A stretch of DNA of 64,000 bases, taken from CAYRHJ01 sp964424105 (GTDB lineage Bacteria > Planctomycetota > Phycisphaerae > UBA1845). Made by a program: the position numbers and the translations under genes. This document shows positions 43,527 to 52,764 of this stretch, piece after piece. Numbering within the stretch: position 1 is the stretch's first letter; every line of letters begins with the position of its first letter. Location of the stretch: assembly GCA_964424105.1 (NCBI GenBank), contig CAYRHJ010000021.1, forward strand, positions 55,501 through 119,500. Direction: 5' to 3'. A model generated the notes under the pieces. That model had not been told where the DNA came from. It saw only the letters and a list, made by a program, of their open reading frames with translations, and made no database searches.

Positions 43527-45401
43527 TTGATGGCCAAGCAACCGATCAGCATTGTTGAACGTCACCTGGAAAAAGGCGTGCTGGGATTATGCGCCGTGGT
43601 GTTTCTAGGGGCCGTGGTGATGTTCGGCGTGCTCACTCCCAACGAGATCGAAATCGATTCGAACCGGGTGGGTCCTGACTCGGTGGATCGGCATCTGTTG
43701 GACGCGGCGCATCGCATGCGCGATCGGTTGCGTCAGGCGTCGCCCCAGCCGGTGGAGCTGGAAGACCCTGGACCACAGTTCGAGGCTGCCTCTCGTCCGA
43801 TCGAGTACGCCGGGTTGTCAAACGAGATGCCGTCTCCCGTGCCCTTTCTGCCGAGGGTTCCGCAGTCGGTTGGCTCCATTCCTCGCGCCGGTCAAATCAG
43901 GGTGGCCCACGTCATCGCGCCTCAACAGGTGAAAGTCACGTACAATCGGGCTTCTATTCGTCGGATTCCGACGTTTGTCCTGAACCTCGACACTCAGCGG
44001 AAGGAACCACCGGAAAGTTCCCCGGTGTTTCCGACCCCGGTGAATTGGGTCACCGTGTCAGGGTTGTTCGATCAGCAGGAACAGATGGCTGTTTTCATGA
44101 AGGCGGGTTATGCAGCCAACCGGCGAAATCCGTACGTCGTCCGCGTGGATCTGCAACGTCGTGAAAAACACCCCGGCGGCGGCTATTCGGATTGGATCGA
44201 CGTACCCGCGTATTTACCCATCGCACCGCCCAATCCCCCGAAGGTCGAGATCGTCACCGGAGTCACGGGCAATCCCATTCTGGCCAAGGAAACCGAGGAA
44301 ACCGTCGGAATCTATTTTGGGTTAATTCGATCCCTGCAAGGGGATATCATGCGACCCCTTTTTCCCGAAGTCGTTCACGGAGAGGGGTGGCTTTATCCGA
44401 AGTATGCGGAGTTCGATATACGCTCCGCCGATCTTGAATTGTGCACGTCCAAGGAAGCTGCGGGCTGTGACCCTCGTCCCTATCCGCACCAGCGCGATAT
44501 CGAAGCGGGTGTCAACACCGCGACACTGTCCTTGCAGGTCCAGATCGAAGGCAAGCTCGGCGAGGCCCAGGCCGCCATCAACGCCTGGGATTGGGATCAG
44601 GCTGAACGGATCATTCGTGATGAGATCCTGAATCAAGAGGGCATCCGCCGCGAACAGGAAGAAAAGGCACAGAAGAAGCTTGCCGAAGCCAGGCAGGGTC
44701 GACTTGACGAGCAGGCCAACCGCATCAAGCGAAAAGAAGACGGAGGAGACGAAGACGACCCGTCGACAGGCCCGCGATCGAGGTATCAACTCGTCTGGGC
44801 GCACGATGCCGCGAGTGCCGCCGACGGAGGTGCAGAATCCGGAAGAACGTATCAATACCGGATACGATTTCAACTTTACAACCGTTTTGTCACTTCGCCG
44901 GCGCAATTGGAGGACCCGGCTGAGGCGGCACAAGTGCTGGTGGCGGGTGAATGGTCGCAACCGACAGCCGATATTCACGTCGAACCCGACACGCGATTCT
45001 TTCTGACCAGTGGGAGTGCAACGACGGGCGCCAAGGTGACGGTTTACAAGTGGGTGGAGGGCGTCTGGGTGGATCACCGCTTTCCGGTCGAAATCGGGCA
45101 GCCCATCCGGGGGAGCAGTCGAAAGGTTGTGCGAGTGATGGACAGCGGTGAAGAGGATCGCCCGCTGGTGGATTTTGATACGGGCATGACCGTGGTGGAT
45201 ATCGATTACGACTATTCCTATCGAGCCAAGAAAAGCCACCGCGGGAGTTTCACGATCGGTCCACAGCAGCGAACGGTGGCGCTCGTTTACACCGATTCCC
45301 AAGGCCGACTGCAACAGCGGATTCTTGACGCAGACCGCTTCAGCGAGACTTATAAGTCGTTCGGTAGCAAGGTTTTCGATCCCAAGTCATCTGGGAAGTG
45401 A
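43527..45401 (+). CDS. Membrane-anchored protein of the secretin locus, unknown function
   Basis: 624 residues. One TM helix near residues 11-33 (KGVLGLCAVVFLGAVVMFGV), a Pro-rich linker, then beta-rich modules with RIPTFVLNLDTQRKEPPESS, VKVEIVTGVTGNPILAKETE-like Fn3 stretches (PPNPPKVEIVTGVTGNP), a helical insertion with EEKAQKKLAEARQGRLDEQA, and a second beta module (YQYRIRFQLYNRFVTSPAQL). It probably spans the periplasm like a PilP/GspC-type connector to the secretin that follows. No named domain is certain. A planctomycete-specific role is likely. Confidence 0.7.
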   Translation: MMAKQPISIVERHLEKGVLGLCAVVFLGAVVMFGVLTPNEIEIDSNRVGPDSVDRHLLDAAHRMRDRLRQASPQPVELEDPGPQFEAASRPIEYAGLSNEMPSPVPFLPRVPQSVGSIPRAGQIRVAHVIAPQQVKVTYNRASIRRIPTFVLNLDTQRKEPPESSPVFPTPVNWVTVSGLFDQQEQMAVFMKAGYAANRRNPYVVRVDLQRREKHPGGGYSDWIDVPAYLPIAPPNPPKVEIVTGVTGNPILAKETEETVGIYFGLIRSLQGDIMRPLFPEVVHGEGWLYPKYAEFDIRSADLELCTSKEAAGCDPRPYPHQRDIEAGVNTATLSLQVQIEGKLGEAQAAINAWDWDQAERIIRDEILNQEGIRREQEEKAQKKLAEARQGRLDEQANRIKRKEDGGDEDDPSTGPRSRYQLVWAHDAASAADGGAESGRTYQYRIRFQLYNRFVTSPAQLEDPAEAAQVLVAGEWSQPTADIHVEPDTRFFLTSGSATTGAKVTVYKWVEGVWVDHRFPVEIGQPIRGSSRKVVRVMDSGEEDRPLVDFDTGMTVVDIDYDYSYRAKKSHRGSFTIGPQQRTVALVYTDSQGRLQQRILDADRFSETYKSFGSKVFDPKSSGK

Positions 45402-45651
45402 ACCGTACGAGTAGGCCCGGCCACGATCGGTACTGACCATGTGACGTGCTCGCCGACCATTTGCTGATTCCGGGCATGGCCAAGCGAGAACTGAGCTTGC
45501 GGAATGAAATAACGCGCACTAGACTGCATTTTGGCGCCGTGCCTGCGCGGTCGAATACGACGGATGGTTGCCCTCCTGAAGCGTTTGCGGTCAGCATTGC
45601 GTTCCTTGGCCGGCGTTGAATCAACCGGCTGGAACAAAGGAGATTCCCGTA

Positions 45652-48600
45652 ATGAATCGTCAGAAGCATGATCATCCGTGGTTGGCACGTGCCGCACTGC
45701 TTGGAATGTGTTGGTCGTGGATGCCCATCGCCCCGGTGGCCGCACAGGAACCCACGGACCCTGCCAAGCTGGTTTCCGCCGTGCAGCTCTTCGACGAGGG
45801 CGACTATGCCGGCGCTCAGCACGCCTTGCAACAAGTTGATTCACGGAATCTGGATGAAGCGGAGCGAGATCGGCTGAACGACTACCTTCAGCGCGTCGTT
45901 CACGCCTTGTCCAGACAAGCCCAGGCGGAGAAAGACCTGGAAGCGGCCGTGTTGGCCATCACGGAAAGCCGTTTGCAGGATGCGACCGCGTTGCTGGAAG
46001 GCATTTTGGAAAACGAGTTTGCAGGCCGGGCGCTGCAAGCGGAGGCTGAAAGAGAGCTGGTGGCCCTCGCCGCCAGACAACAAGTGCCCGCAAGTCAAGA
46101 CGCACCTCCTGCGCAAGTTGCACCGCCCACACCTACCCGTACCGAGCCACCGGTGCCGACAGACGAATCATTAACCGTGGGGGCGGCGGACCCTGATCGG
46201 AATCAGCTTCGCATGCTGCGCGCCAAGGTGTTGACCCGGGATGGAATGGCTGCGCTCGCCGCCGGTCGGTTGAGCGACGCGGAGCGATTATTCCAGGAGG
46301 CGTTGAGCAACGTTCCGGGTTATCCGGAAGCCGAGCAGGGCATGCAACAATTGGGTGGTCATGAAAGGGTTGAAAGCGGCGCGGAGAATCTGTTGTCGCG
46401 AATCAAAGAACGAAACGCCGTTGCGTGGCAGCGCACCGTTGCGACCTTTCGAGAGTTGGAGGCGGAAGTACGCGGGCATGTATTGTCCAATCGTTATCCC
46501 ACGGCCCGGCAGGCGATGCTTCGCGCTCGTCAGGTGGTCGAGGGCGGCAAGGGCTTCGCTGAACCCGTCGCGCTCTATGAAGCGATGCTTCGCGATGCGG
46601 AGGCCTTGCAGCGCTACGTCGACGATGAAGAACGATTGTACAACGATCGGGAGGTCTCTCGTCAGCGCGAGGATGCCCGGGTTGAAAACCAGCAGAGGCA
46701 CGAAGAGATTCGCGAGAATCGCGAGCGGCGCATCACCGCCTTGATGAATCAGGCTGCGGATCATCGCAAGGACCAGGATTTCGACGCCGCCATCAGCGTC
46801 CTGGCACAGGTCTTGGCCATCGATCCACACAACAACGCCGCCCGCTGGACCATGGACAGCCTGGAAGATCAGCGTGCCTATTACCACCAACGCGCCCTGC
46901 GGGAAGAGTTTATGAAGCAGACCCAGAACGTCCTGATCGACGTGGACGATTCCAAGATTCCCTGGTGGCAGGACATCACCTATCCCAAGAATTGGCGCGA
47001 GATCATCAGCCGACCCACGCGTATTCCACCCGGCAGCGAGTCCCGCGGCATCGATCCGAGCCTGCAATCCAGCTTGAACACGCCGGTGCGAATTGATTTC
47101 CGCGGGGATCCGCTGGGCGAAGTGATCGAACGATTGGCCCAGACGGGCAAGACAAACATCTCGGTATCCTGGCCCAGTTTGGATTCAGCCGGCATCCACG
47201 CGAAAACACCCGTGCAACTGACGCTCAACAATCCGGTGTCGTTGGGGACGGCATTGCGTGAAGTTCTGGACAGCGTGAATGCGTCCAGTGTGGAGTTGGA
47301 CTATCTGCCCGTTGACGGGGTGGTGAAGGTCGCCAGCAAAGACGTGTTGGACCGGACAGTGTTTGAAGCCGTCTACGACGTCAGCGACCTGCTGATGCCC
47401 GTCCCCGACTTCAACGACGCCCCGCGGATGGATTTGGTGCACAACGACCTGCCCTCTTCGCGGAGGTTGGCGTCGGGCGGCGGTGATCGCACGATCTTTC
47501 CGGGTGATGAGGAGGGATCGACGGAAATCATTAACGAGCAAGCCAACGAACTGGTCACGTTGATCCGCACCACGGTGGACCCGTCGAGTTGGCGATCGGG
47601 CGGCGGAGACATCGGCTCCATTACGGAAATCAACGGTCAATTGGTGATCACCCAGACGCCGTCGGCCCACGCCCGCGTCGGCGGACTTTTATCCAAGCTG
47701 CGTGAACAGTTGGCCATTCAGATCGCCGTGGAAGCCCGTTTCATCACCGTGCAGAGTAATTACCTGGAAGAAATGGGATTGGATCTGGACGTAGTGCTCA
47801 ATGCCGGAAACGCGGGTTTCGATTTCGTTGCGGGGGGGGGCGGGACGCTTCAGGTCGATCCGGTCCTGGGATCGCGATTGCTCATGCCCCGATCCTTCTC
47901 GCGACTGGGCTTCACACCCACAGCGCCGGGCGTCGGCTCGACGTTGACGACCACGGGACCCTCGCCCCAGCCATTCGGCGAACCCGGCTTTGTCCCCCAA
48001 TCCGGCAACAATTTCATCGGCGGACAGAACGCCTCGCCGCTCCCGGTCATCAGTAACATTTTGCAGTTTACCGATCCGGGCACGCTGACGAACGATTTAC
48101 CCGGCTCATTCGCCGGAAACCCGACCTTGCAGCCCGCGTTCCAAGTGTTTGGGAGCTTTCTTGACAACATACAGGTGGATTTTTTGGTTCGGGCTACGCA
48201 AGCTGATTCTCGCACGTCGTTGCTGACTGCCCCGCGGCTGGTTTTATCGAACGGTCAATTGGCTTGGGTGGCCGTCGTGAATCAGCAATCCTTCGTCAGC
48301 TCGCTTCAGCCCGTGGTCGATGCCCAAGGGCAGGCCCCGGTGATTTCCACGATTGAAACGGGCGCCGTTTTGGAGGCCCGGGCGACGGTTTCCGCCGACC
48401 GCCGATACGTCAAGATGACGTTGCGGCCCTCGGTAGGCCGGCTTCTGGGCATTCAGACGTTTGGTTTTTCCCTGGGGCCCAACGTTGGCGAGGGTTCGTT
48501 CGTTCAGTTGCCCAACATTACGCGGACGGTGGTTCGGACGACGGTCTCGGTACCCGATGAAGGAACCTTGCTGATCGGTGGTCAAAAGTTGTCCGGCGAG

Positions 48601-48774
48601 ATCGAGGTGGAGTCCGGCGTACCTATTCTCTCCAAAATTCCGATTCTGAAGCGCCTGTATACATCGAAGACCCTGGTCAAAGACGAGCAGGTTTTGCTGA
48701 TCCTGATCAAGCCAAAAGTCATTATTCAATCCGAGTCCGAGGAGGCTGCGTTCCCGTCGTTCTCCATGCGTTGA
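45652..48774 (+). CDS. Secretin (type II secretion / type IV pilus, GspD-PilQ family)
   Basis: 1040 residues. The ATG at 45652 is fixed by AAAGGAG 9 bases upstream and starts a signal peptide (LARAALLGMCWSWMPIAPVA). TPR-like repeats and coiled coil occupy residues ~30-430. A short N/STN-like domain follows (IDFRGDPLGEVIERLAQTGK, FTN-type region PVQLTLNNPVSLGTALREVL). Then come an N-domain (ELVTLIRTTVDPSSWR, NGQLVITQTPSAHARVGGLL, the GspD N3-type) and the secretin barrel (QIAVEARFITVQSNYLEEMG, TSLLTAPRLVLSNGQLAWVA, VPDEGTLLIGGQKLSGEIEV, KIPILKRLYTSKTLVKDEQV, LLILIKPKVI). It forms the outer-membrane channel of this locus. The long TPR N-terminus is unusual and resembles Amuc_1098-type secretins. 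Confidence 0.93.
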   Translation: MNRQKHDHPWLARAALLGMCWSWMPIAPVAAQEPTDPAKLVSAVQLFDEGDYAGAQHALQQVDSRNLDEAERDRLNDYLQRVVHALSRQAQAEKDLEAAVLAITESRLQDATALLEGILENEFAGRALQAEAERELVALAARQQVPASQDAPPAQVAPPTPTRTEPPVPTDESLTVGAADPDRNQLRMLRAKVLTRDGMAALAAGRLSDAERLFQEALSNVPGYPEAEQGMQQLGGHERVESGAENLLSRIKERNAVAWQRTVATFRELEAEVRGHVLSNRYPTARQAMLRARQVVEGGKGFAEPVALYEAMLRDAEALQRYVDDEERLYNDREVSRQREDARVENQQRHEEIRENRERRITALMNQAADHRKDQDFDAAISVLAQVLAIDPHNNAARWTMDSLEDQRAYYHQRALREEFMKQTQNVLIDVDDSKIPWWQDITYPKNWREIISRPTRIPPGSESRGIDPSLQSSLNTPVRIDFRGDPLGEVIERLAQTGKTNISVSWPSLDSAGIHAKTPVQLTLNNPVSLGTALREVLDSVNASSVELDYLPVDGVVKVASKDVLDRTVFEAVYDVSDLLMPVPDFNDAPRMDLVHNDLPSSRRLASGGGDRTIFPGDEEGSTEIINEQANELVTLIRTTVDPSSWRSGGGDIGSITEINGQLVITQTPSAHARVGGLLSKLREQLAIQIAVEARFITVQSNYLEEMGLDLDVVLNAGNAGFDFVAGGGGTLQVDPVLGSRLLMPRSFSRLGFTPTAPGVGSTLTTTGPSPQPFGEPGFVPQSGNNFIGGQNASPLPVISNILQFTDPGTLTNDLPGSFAGNPTLQPAFQVFGSFLDNIQVDFLVRATQADSRTSLLTAPRLVLSNGQLAWVAVVNQQSFVSSLQPVVDAQGQAPVISTIETGAVLEARATVSADRRYVKMTLRPSVGRLLGIQTFGFSLGPNVGEGSFVQLPNITRTVVRTTVSVPDEGTLLIGGQKLSGEIEVESGVPILSKIPILKRLYTSKTLVKDEQVLLILIKPKVIIQSESEEAAFPSFSMR

Positions 48775-48788
48775 ATGGTGCAGCGGTC

Positions 48789-49757
48789 ATGGCTCGCGTG
48801 ACGGAATGGGTTTTCGCGCTGTTTGTAATCGCCGTGACGTCCTCGCCGTCCGCGGTCGGCGACGAGGGACCGGATCGTCCGCGCAAGCCGGTGGATTACA
48901 GTCCCGGCGTTCGATTGGACTGGTCCCATCGCCGCGTGGAGTTGGATGGCCGGGTCGTTCTGCGCGAGGGCATGTTGGAGTTGTTCGCGTGCACGCCAAA
49001 CACCCGCGAGCACGAGAGCATCGTCGTCGTCGTCCCAGCCCAACCCATCCGCATTTTCGAAGCGCTGGGGCTTATCGGGCTGACCCCGGGCCAACCCGTC
49101 CGTTTTGAAGAATCCACCAAGACGTGGTTGCCGCCCCGCGGCGATCGTGTGCGGATCGAGATTCGCTGGGACGTGGATGGCCAAACACGCGTCGAGGATA
49201 TCGGGCAATGGATGCGCGACGTCGCTACGAAAGAGTCGTTGCCCCCCGGCGCGTGGGTTTTCGCAGGGTCCGTGCGAACCAGCGACGGCCGATTGGGCGC
49301 TGAATTCGACGGGACGATCGTAGCCGTGGTCGATTTTCCGACAGCGCTGCTGGCCCTGCCTGTCTTGCAACCCGCCGACAACGCCCTGCTGAACCTGCAA
49401 GCCCATACCGAGTCGATCCCACCCCTGGGCACGCCGGTCACGCTGCTTATTTCAGCCGTCGAATCCGCCGATGACGAACGCAAGCCGATCCGATTGAAGA
49501 TTCTGAGCGCGGAGGAGGTTCAGTGGGAATCCGAACGGCTTTCGAAGGACGAAATGCGAAAGCGGCTTTTTCCATTGCGGGACACGGCCCCGTCCATTGT
49601 TGTTGAAATTTCGAAGGGCGTTTCGCGCGATGATGTCGAGCGTATTCTAAAGTCCGTGGCCGACGCGAGTGACAGGTCGCGGGTCAAGATTGTTCACACC
49701 AATGAAGAAAATGGCGTTGACCGATCGGAATCGCCCAGGGATAGTGATAGGCCATGA
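48789..49757 (+). CDS. YdjY-domain exported protein
   Basis: About 322 residues. A signal peptide (EWVFALFVIAVTSSPSAVGD) precedes the YdjY-type domain: WSHRRVELDGRVVLREGMLE, ELFACTPNTREHESIVVVVP, and IRIFEALGLIGLTPGQPVRF. The last ~80 residues (IVVEISKGVSRDDVERILKS) recall the periplasmic region of ExbD/TolR. YdjY domains are often found in planctomycete periplasmic proteins of unknown role. It starts 15 bases after the secretin stop and ends overlapping kdsD by 4 bases, so it is part of the operon. Confidence 0.8.
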   Translation: MARVTEWVFALFVIAVTSSPSAVGDEGPDRPRKPVDYSPGVRLDWSHRRVELDGRVVLREGMLELFACTPNTREHESIVVVVPAQPIRIFEALGLIGLTPGQPVRFEESTKTWLPPRGDRVRIEIRWDVDGQTRVEDIGQWMRDVATKESLPPGAWVFAGSVRTSDGRLGAEFDGTIVAVVDFPTALLALPVLQPADNALLNLQAHTESIPPLGTPVTLLISAVESADDERKPIRLKILSAEEVQWESERLSKDEMRKRLFPLRDTAPSIVVEISKGVSRDDVERILKSVADASDRSRVKIVHTNEENGVDRSESPRDSDRP

Positions 49758-50794
49758 AAGGACTGACCGTCGCTCAAAATCCCCAAGCAGGCGAAACGGT
49801 GTCGAAGGATTCCAACTGGATCATGGCTCGAGGCCAAGCCGTACTCGACCGCGAGATTCAAGCGATTCGTGAAGCCGCCAACAAGCTGGGTCCCGCCTTT
49901 GTGGATGCGGTGCGGCTGATCCTTCACAGCACGGGCCGGGTGGCGGTGACGGGTCTGGGCAAAGCCGGCAACATCGGCACCAAGATTCAAGCCACGTTGT
50001 CGAGCACGGGCACGCCGGCCTACGTCCTGCATCCCGTCGAAGCTTTGCATGGCGATTTAGGCATGATCCGCCCGGAAGACGTCGTCCTGTCGCTGAGCAA
50101 AAGCGGAGCCACCCAGGAGTTGGCCTATCTGTTCCCGCGTATTTCACGCATAGGTTGCAAGATCATTTTGCTCACCGCCCGATGTCAGTCCCCCTGTGCG
50201 AGATTGGCCGACATTGTTATTGATATGGGTGATACGCCGGAGGCCTGCCCGTTGGGGATGGCCCCCAGCGCCTCGACGGCTGCTATGTTGGCGCTGGGCG
50301 ACGCGCTGGCACTGACCGTCATGGAAATGAAAAACGTCCGCCCCGAGCAATACGCCGAGTTTCACCCCAGCGGCTCGCTGGGTCGCAGCTTGATGCGGGT
50401 CCATCAGATCATGCGAACCGGTGACGATTGTCCGACGGTCCGTCCCGATCAAACCCTGTTGGATTATGATCGCGCGGTGAGACAGGCGCCTCGCCGGGCG
50501 GGAGCGGCCTGCGTCGTACAGTCGGACGGTCAACTCGTCGGTTTCATCACCCACGGAGACTTGTCGCGCTCGCTGGCTGAACCGGAGCACCCCGCACGGC
50601 GATTGATCCGTCAGATCATGACCGCCGATCCAAAAACCGTCGGCAGGGACGATTTCGTGGGTGAAGCGCTCAAACTGATGGAAACGTATCGAATTGACGA
50701 ACTCCCCGTCGTGGACAAAACTGGATTGGCCGTCGGCATGGTGGACATTCAGGACCTGTTGGCCGAGGGGTTTTCCACGTTCGACGCTCGTTGA
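49754..50794 (+). CDS. kdsD: Arabinose-5-phosphate isomerase (KpsF/GutQ/KdsD)
   Basis: 346 residues: an SIS domain (VAVTGLGKAGNIGTKIQATL, SLSKSGATQELAYLFPRISR, GCKIILLTARCQSPCARLAD, and the KdsD-specific HPVEALHGDLGMI and FHPSGSLGRSLM) and two CBS domains (residues ~215-335; for example AGAACVVQSDGQLVGFITHG and RIDELPVVDKTGLAVGMVDI). It converts ribulose-5-phosphate to arabinose-5-phosphate, the first step to Kdo for LPS. It fits with the LptB-like and heptosyltransferase-like genes elsewhere in the window. It is the last gene of the secretin operon, with a 4-base overlap upstream. Confidence 0.93.
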   Translation: MKGLTVAQNPQAGETVSKDSNWIMARGQAVLDREIQAIREAANKLGPAFVDAVRLILHSTGRVAVTGLGKAGNIGTKIQATLSSTGTPAYVLHPVEALHGDLGMIRPEDVVLSLSKSGATQELAYLFPRISRIGCKIILLTARCQSPCARLADIVIDMGDTPEACPLGMAPSASTAAMLALGDALALTVMEMKNVRPEQYAEFHPSGSLGRSLMRVHQIMRTGDDCPTVRPDQTLLDYDRAVRQAPRRAGAACVVQSDGQLVGFITHGDLSRSLAEPEHPARRLIRQIMTADPKTVGRDDFVGEALKLMETYRIDELPVVDKTGLAVGMVDIQDLLAEGFSTFDAR

Positions 50795-50831
50795 CGAAAT
50801 TCACGACGAAGTAAGTACGCCTAAATTAACC

Positions 50832-50993
50832 GAGCCGCGACCGTCAGAGCCTGGGAAAAAATCAAAAGAATCGTTCGGGCAACCCGCGTGGCGCTATCAA
50901 GAATGCGGGTCGCTGCCATCGAAAATCGATTTTTTCTCAGGCTCGTCAGGGAGCGGGGTTTGGGCTGAATCCGGGCGGGTTGGTTTAGGCGCT
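50832..50993 (-). repeat. Dispersed repeat with 94-bp core, copy 3
   Basis: The core at 50849-50942 is near-identical to the cores of copies 1 and 2 and is in the same orientation as copy 1 (GCCTGGGAAAAAATCAAAAG ... GATTTTTTCTCAGGC). The outer flanks are in reverse orientation (GAGCCGCGACCGTCAGA before; CTCGTCAGGGAGCGG ... TTTAGGCGCT after). Taken together core and flanks match copy 2 read from the other strand. The rest of 50795-51111 holds only low-complexity GACCTTGAA-type repeats. Confidence 0.88.
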
Positions 50994-51111
50994 CTAGGTC
51001 GAAAGTCAAAAGGCGAAGGTCAAGAATCAAAGGCCGGGACGTTCGACCTGGGACCTTGAACCGGAACCTTCGACCTTCGGGCGATGGGATCAGGCGTTCA
51101 TTTGTGCGAGA

Positions 51112-51822
51112 TTGCGATCGTTGCTACTTTCAGTCGTCATTCCGGTCTATAACGAACGCGACACGCTCATCGAGCTGGTCGCTCGCGTGCTGGCCGTTGA
51201 CATCGGGATGGACCGGGAAATCATCCTGGTCGATGACGGCAGCACCGACGGCACGCGTGATCTGTATCCCCAGATCGAACAGCGCTGGCCCGAACAGGCC
51301 TTTCAAATCAAATTGCAATCGGTCAACCGCGGCAAGGGGGCGGCTTTGCAGTCTGGTTTCGCGCTGGCTCGCGGTGACATCGTGATCGTTCAGGACGCCG
51401 ATCTGGAATACGACCCGGTGGATTATCCGCGTCTCCTACAGCCCATCCGCGACGGCAGAGCGGACGTGGTCTACGGTTCGCGCTTCATCGGCTCGGGTCC
51501 CCATCGCGTCCATTTTTTCTGGCACATGGTGGGCAACAAACTCATCACCCTGTTGTCCAACATGATGACCAATCTCAACCTCACCGACATGGAAACCTGT
51601 TACAAGGTCTTTCGTCGCGAAGTGTTGCAGGGCATGCAATTGGTCAGCCGGGGGTTCAACATCGAGCCGGAAATCACCGCCAAGGTCGCCCGCGGAAAAT
51701 GGCGGGTGTACGAGGTGGGCATCAGCTACGCCGGCCGCTCCTACGAGGAGGGCAAGAAGATCACCTGGGTGGACGGCCTGCGGGCTTTGTGGGCCATCGC
51801 CCGCTTCAAGTTCCTGCGATAG
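51112..51822 (+). CDS. Dolichyl-phosphate-mannose-synthase-like glycosyltransferase (GT2)
   Basis: 236 residues, TTG start. LLLSVVIPVYNERDTLIELV, EIILVDDGSTDGTRDLYPQI, GKGAALQSGFALARGDIVIV, QDADLEYDPVDYPRLLQPIR (the DADLEY site), DVVYGSRFIG, and LTDMETCYKVFRREVLQGMQ with FNIEPEITAKVARGKWRVYE are diagnostic of DPM1/GtrB-like polyprenyl-phosphate sugar transferases. There is no C-terminal TM pair, so it is the short, peripheral type. It transfers a sugar from a nucleotide to polyprenyl phosphate for surface glycosylation. It is not in an obvious operon. Confidence 0.92.
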   Translation: MRSLLLSVVIPVYNERDTLIELVARVLAVDIGMDREIILVDDGSTDGTRDLYPQIEQRWPEQAFQIKLQSVNRGKGAALQSGFALARGDIVIVQDADLEYDPVDYPRLLQPIRDGRADVVYGSRFIGSGPHRVHFFWHMVGNKLITLLSNMMTNLNLTDMETCYKVFRREVLQGMQLVSRGFNIEPEITAKVARGKWRVYEVGISYAGRSYEEGKKITWVDGLRALWAIARFKFLR

Positions 51823-52265
51823 ATCAGTCAGACCGCTCTAAGTGCTTCGACGCTGGAGCGGTTTCAGTCTACACGTACCGAGCCGCGAGCGCCTGCCCTT
51901 TACGACGCCCAGCGTTGTCAAGGGTCTTCGCGCGGACCTAACGGGAAATCGAGTCGCAAGCCGCTACGAATTCGACGAAACCGCTCCAGGCAATTGATGG
52001 ATAGAGCCGCCGCGGCCGGGCTCGACAGCAAGGCCTCGGGGCTCGACCTTGATGATTTCGTGCTTCATGGGCGGCCTGCGTGCCGTTTGGTTCCGAACGG
52101 CCTCGGGGCCTGACCGCAGCCCCCCTGCCAGCCGATTTCGTGGGTTATAACGTCCGTTATCTACCACGACAGAAAGGGGTTGTACACCCGCCAAGTCCGG
52201 AAACTCCGAACTGCCGTCGGGTGGCCAAGTTTGACACCCGGCCGGTGGGCTGCTATCCTTTGGGT
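51823..52265. other. Intergenic region, left edge of the defence segment
   Basis: About 440 bases. It contains one reverse end of the dispersed GAGCCGCGAGCG repeat (51880-51907), then sequence without recognisable genes. The stretch 52135-52265 before parD holds its promoter; I cannot mark it. A minus-strand frame reading MKHEIIKVEPRGLAVEPGRG is Gly/Pro-rich and not convincing. Confidence 0.4.
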
Positions 52266-52652
52266 ATGCCAGCAACGAACGCCCGAAACGTGTCGCTCAC
52301 CGACGAACAAGATGCTCTGGTCGAGCGGCTGGTAAAGTCCGGCCGCTACGCCTCGGCCAGCGAAGTCGTTCGCGACGGTCTTCGGTTGCTGCAACGCGAC
52401 GAAGAAGCCCGGCTGCTCGACAAGTGGCTGGTCGAGGGCCTGACGCCGGCCGAAGAAGCGAGTCTGCCGGCGGGCTTGCTCGACCGTGCCCGCGAGACGA
52501 TTCGGGCCAAGGTCCGCGAGGGTCTCGACGAAGCTCGACGCGGCGAGTTCGTTGATGGCGAAGAGTTCTTCGCTCGCTGGAAGACTCGCCTCGGCGTCGG
52601 GGCCGATGCAAAGTGTCAGGAATTGCCGGGGCGGAGCCGTGCCGTTTCCTGA
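52266..52652 (+). CDS. ParD-family antitoxin, orphan
   Basis: 128 residues. ARNVSLTDEQDALVERLVKS followed by GRYASASEVVRDGLRLLQRD is the ribbon-helix-helix DNA-binding domain of type II ParD/CopG antitoxins. The remaining residues (EFVDGEEFFARWKTRLGVGA) form the helix that would clamp ParE. Past about residue 115 the sequence (KCQELPGRSRAVS) no longer looks like ParD. No ParE gene follows; the next gene is the OLD nuclease 113 bases later. The toxin was probably lost when the defence pair inserted, or ParD now only represses. Confidence 0.8.
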   Translation: MPATNARNVSLTDEQDALVERLVKSGRYASASEVVRDGLRLLQRDEEARLLDKWLVEGLTPAEEASLPAGLLDRARETIRAKVREGLDEARRGEFVDGEEFFARWKTRLGVGADAKCQELPGRSRAVS

Positions 52653-52764
52653 CAGGCGTTGTGCAGGCGCGAATGATTTGGAATGCCGTCAGGATAAGCG
52701 CTGTTGTCCCATCCTTCTCGGGTTCCAGGTATCATGCCTCTACCTGTAGGGTCGCCAGTTTGCC

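Noticed and set aside
44322..45314. A 330-residue minus-strand frame
   Set aside because: Antisense to the anchored protein 43527-45401, with no domain or ribosome site.
51964..52275. Minus-strand frame MKHEIIKVEPRGLAVE
   Set aside because: Short, Gly/Pro-rich, no domain and no ribosome site; probably background in an intergenic region.
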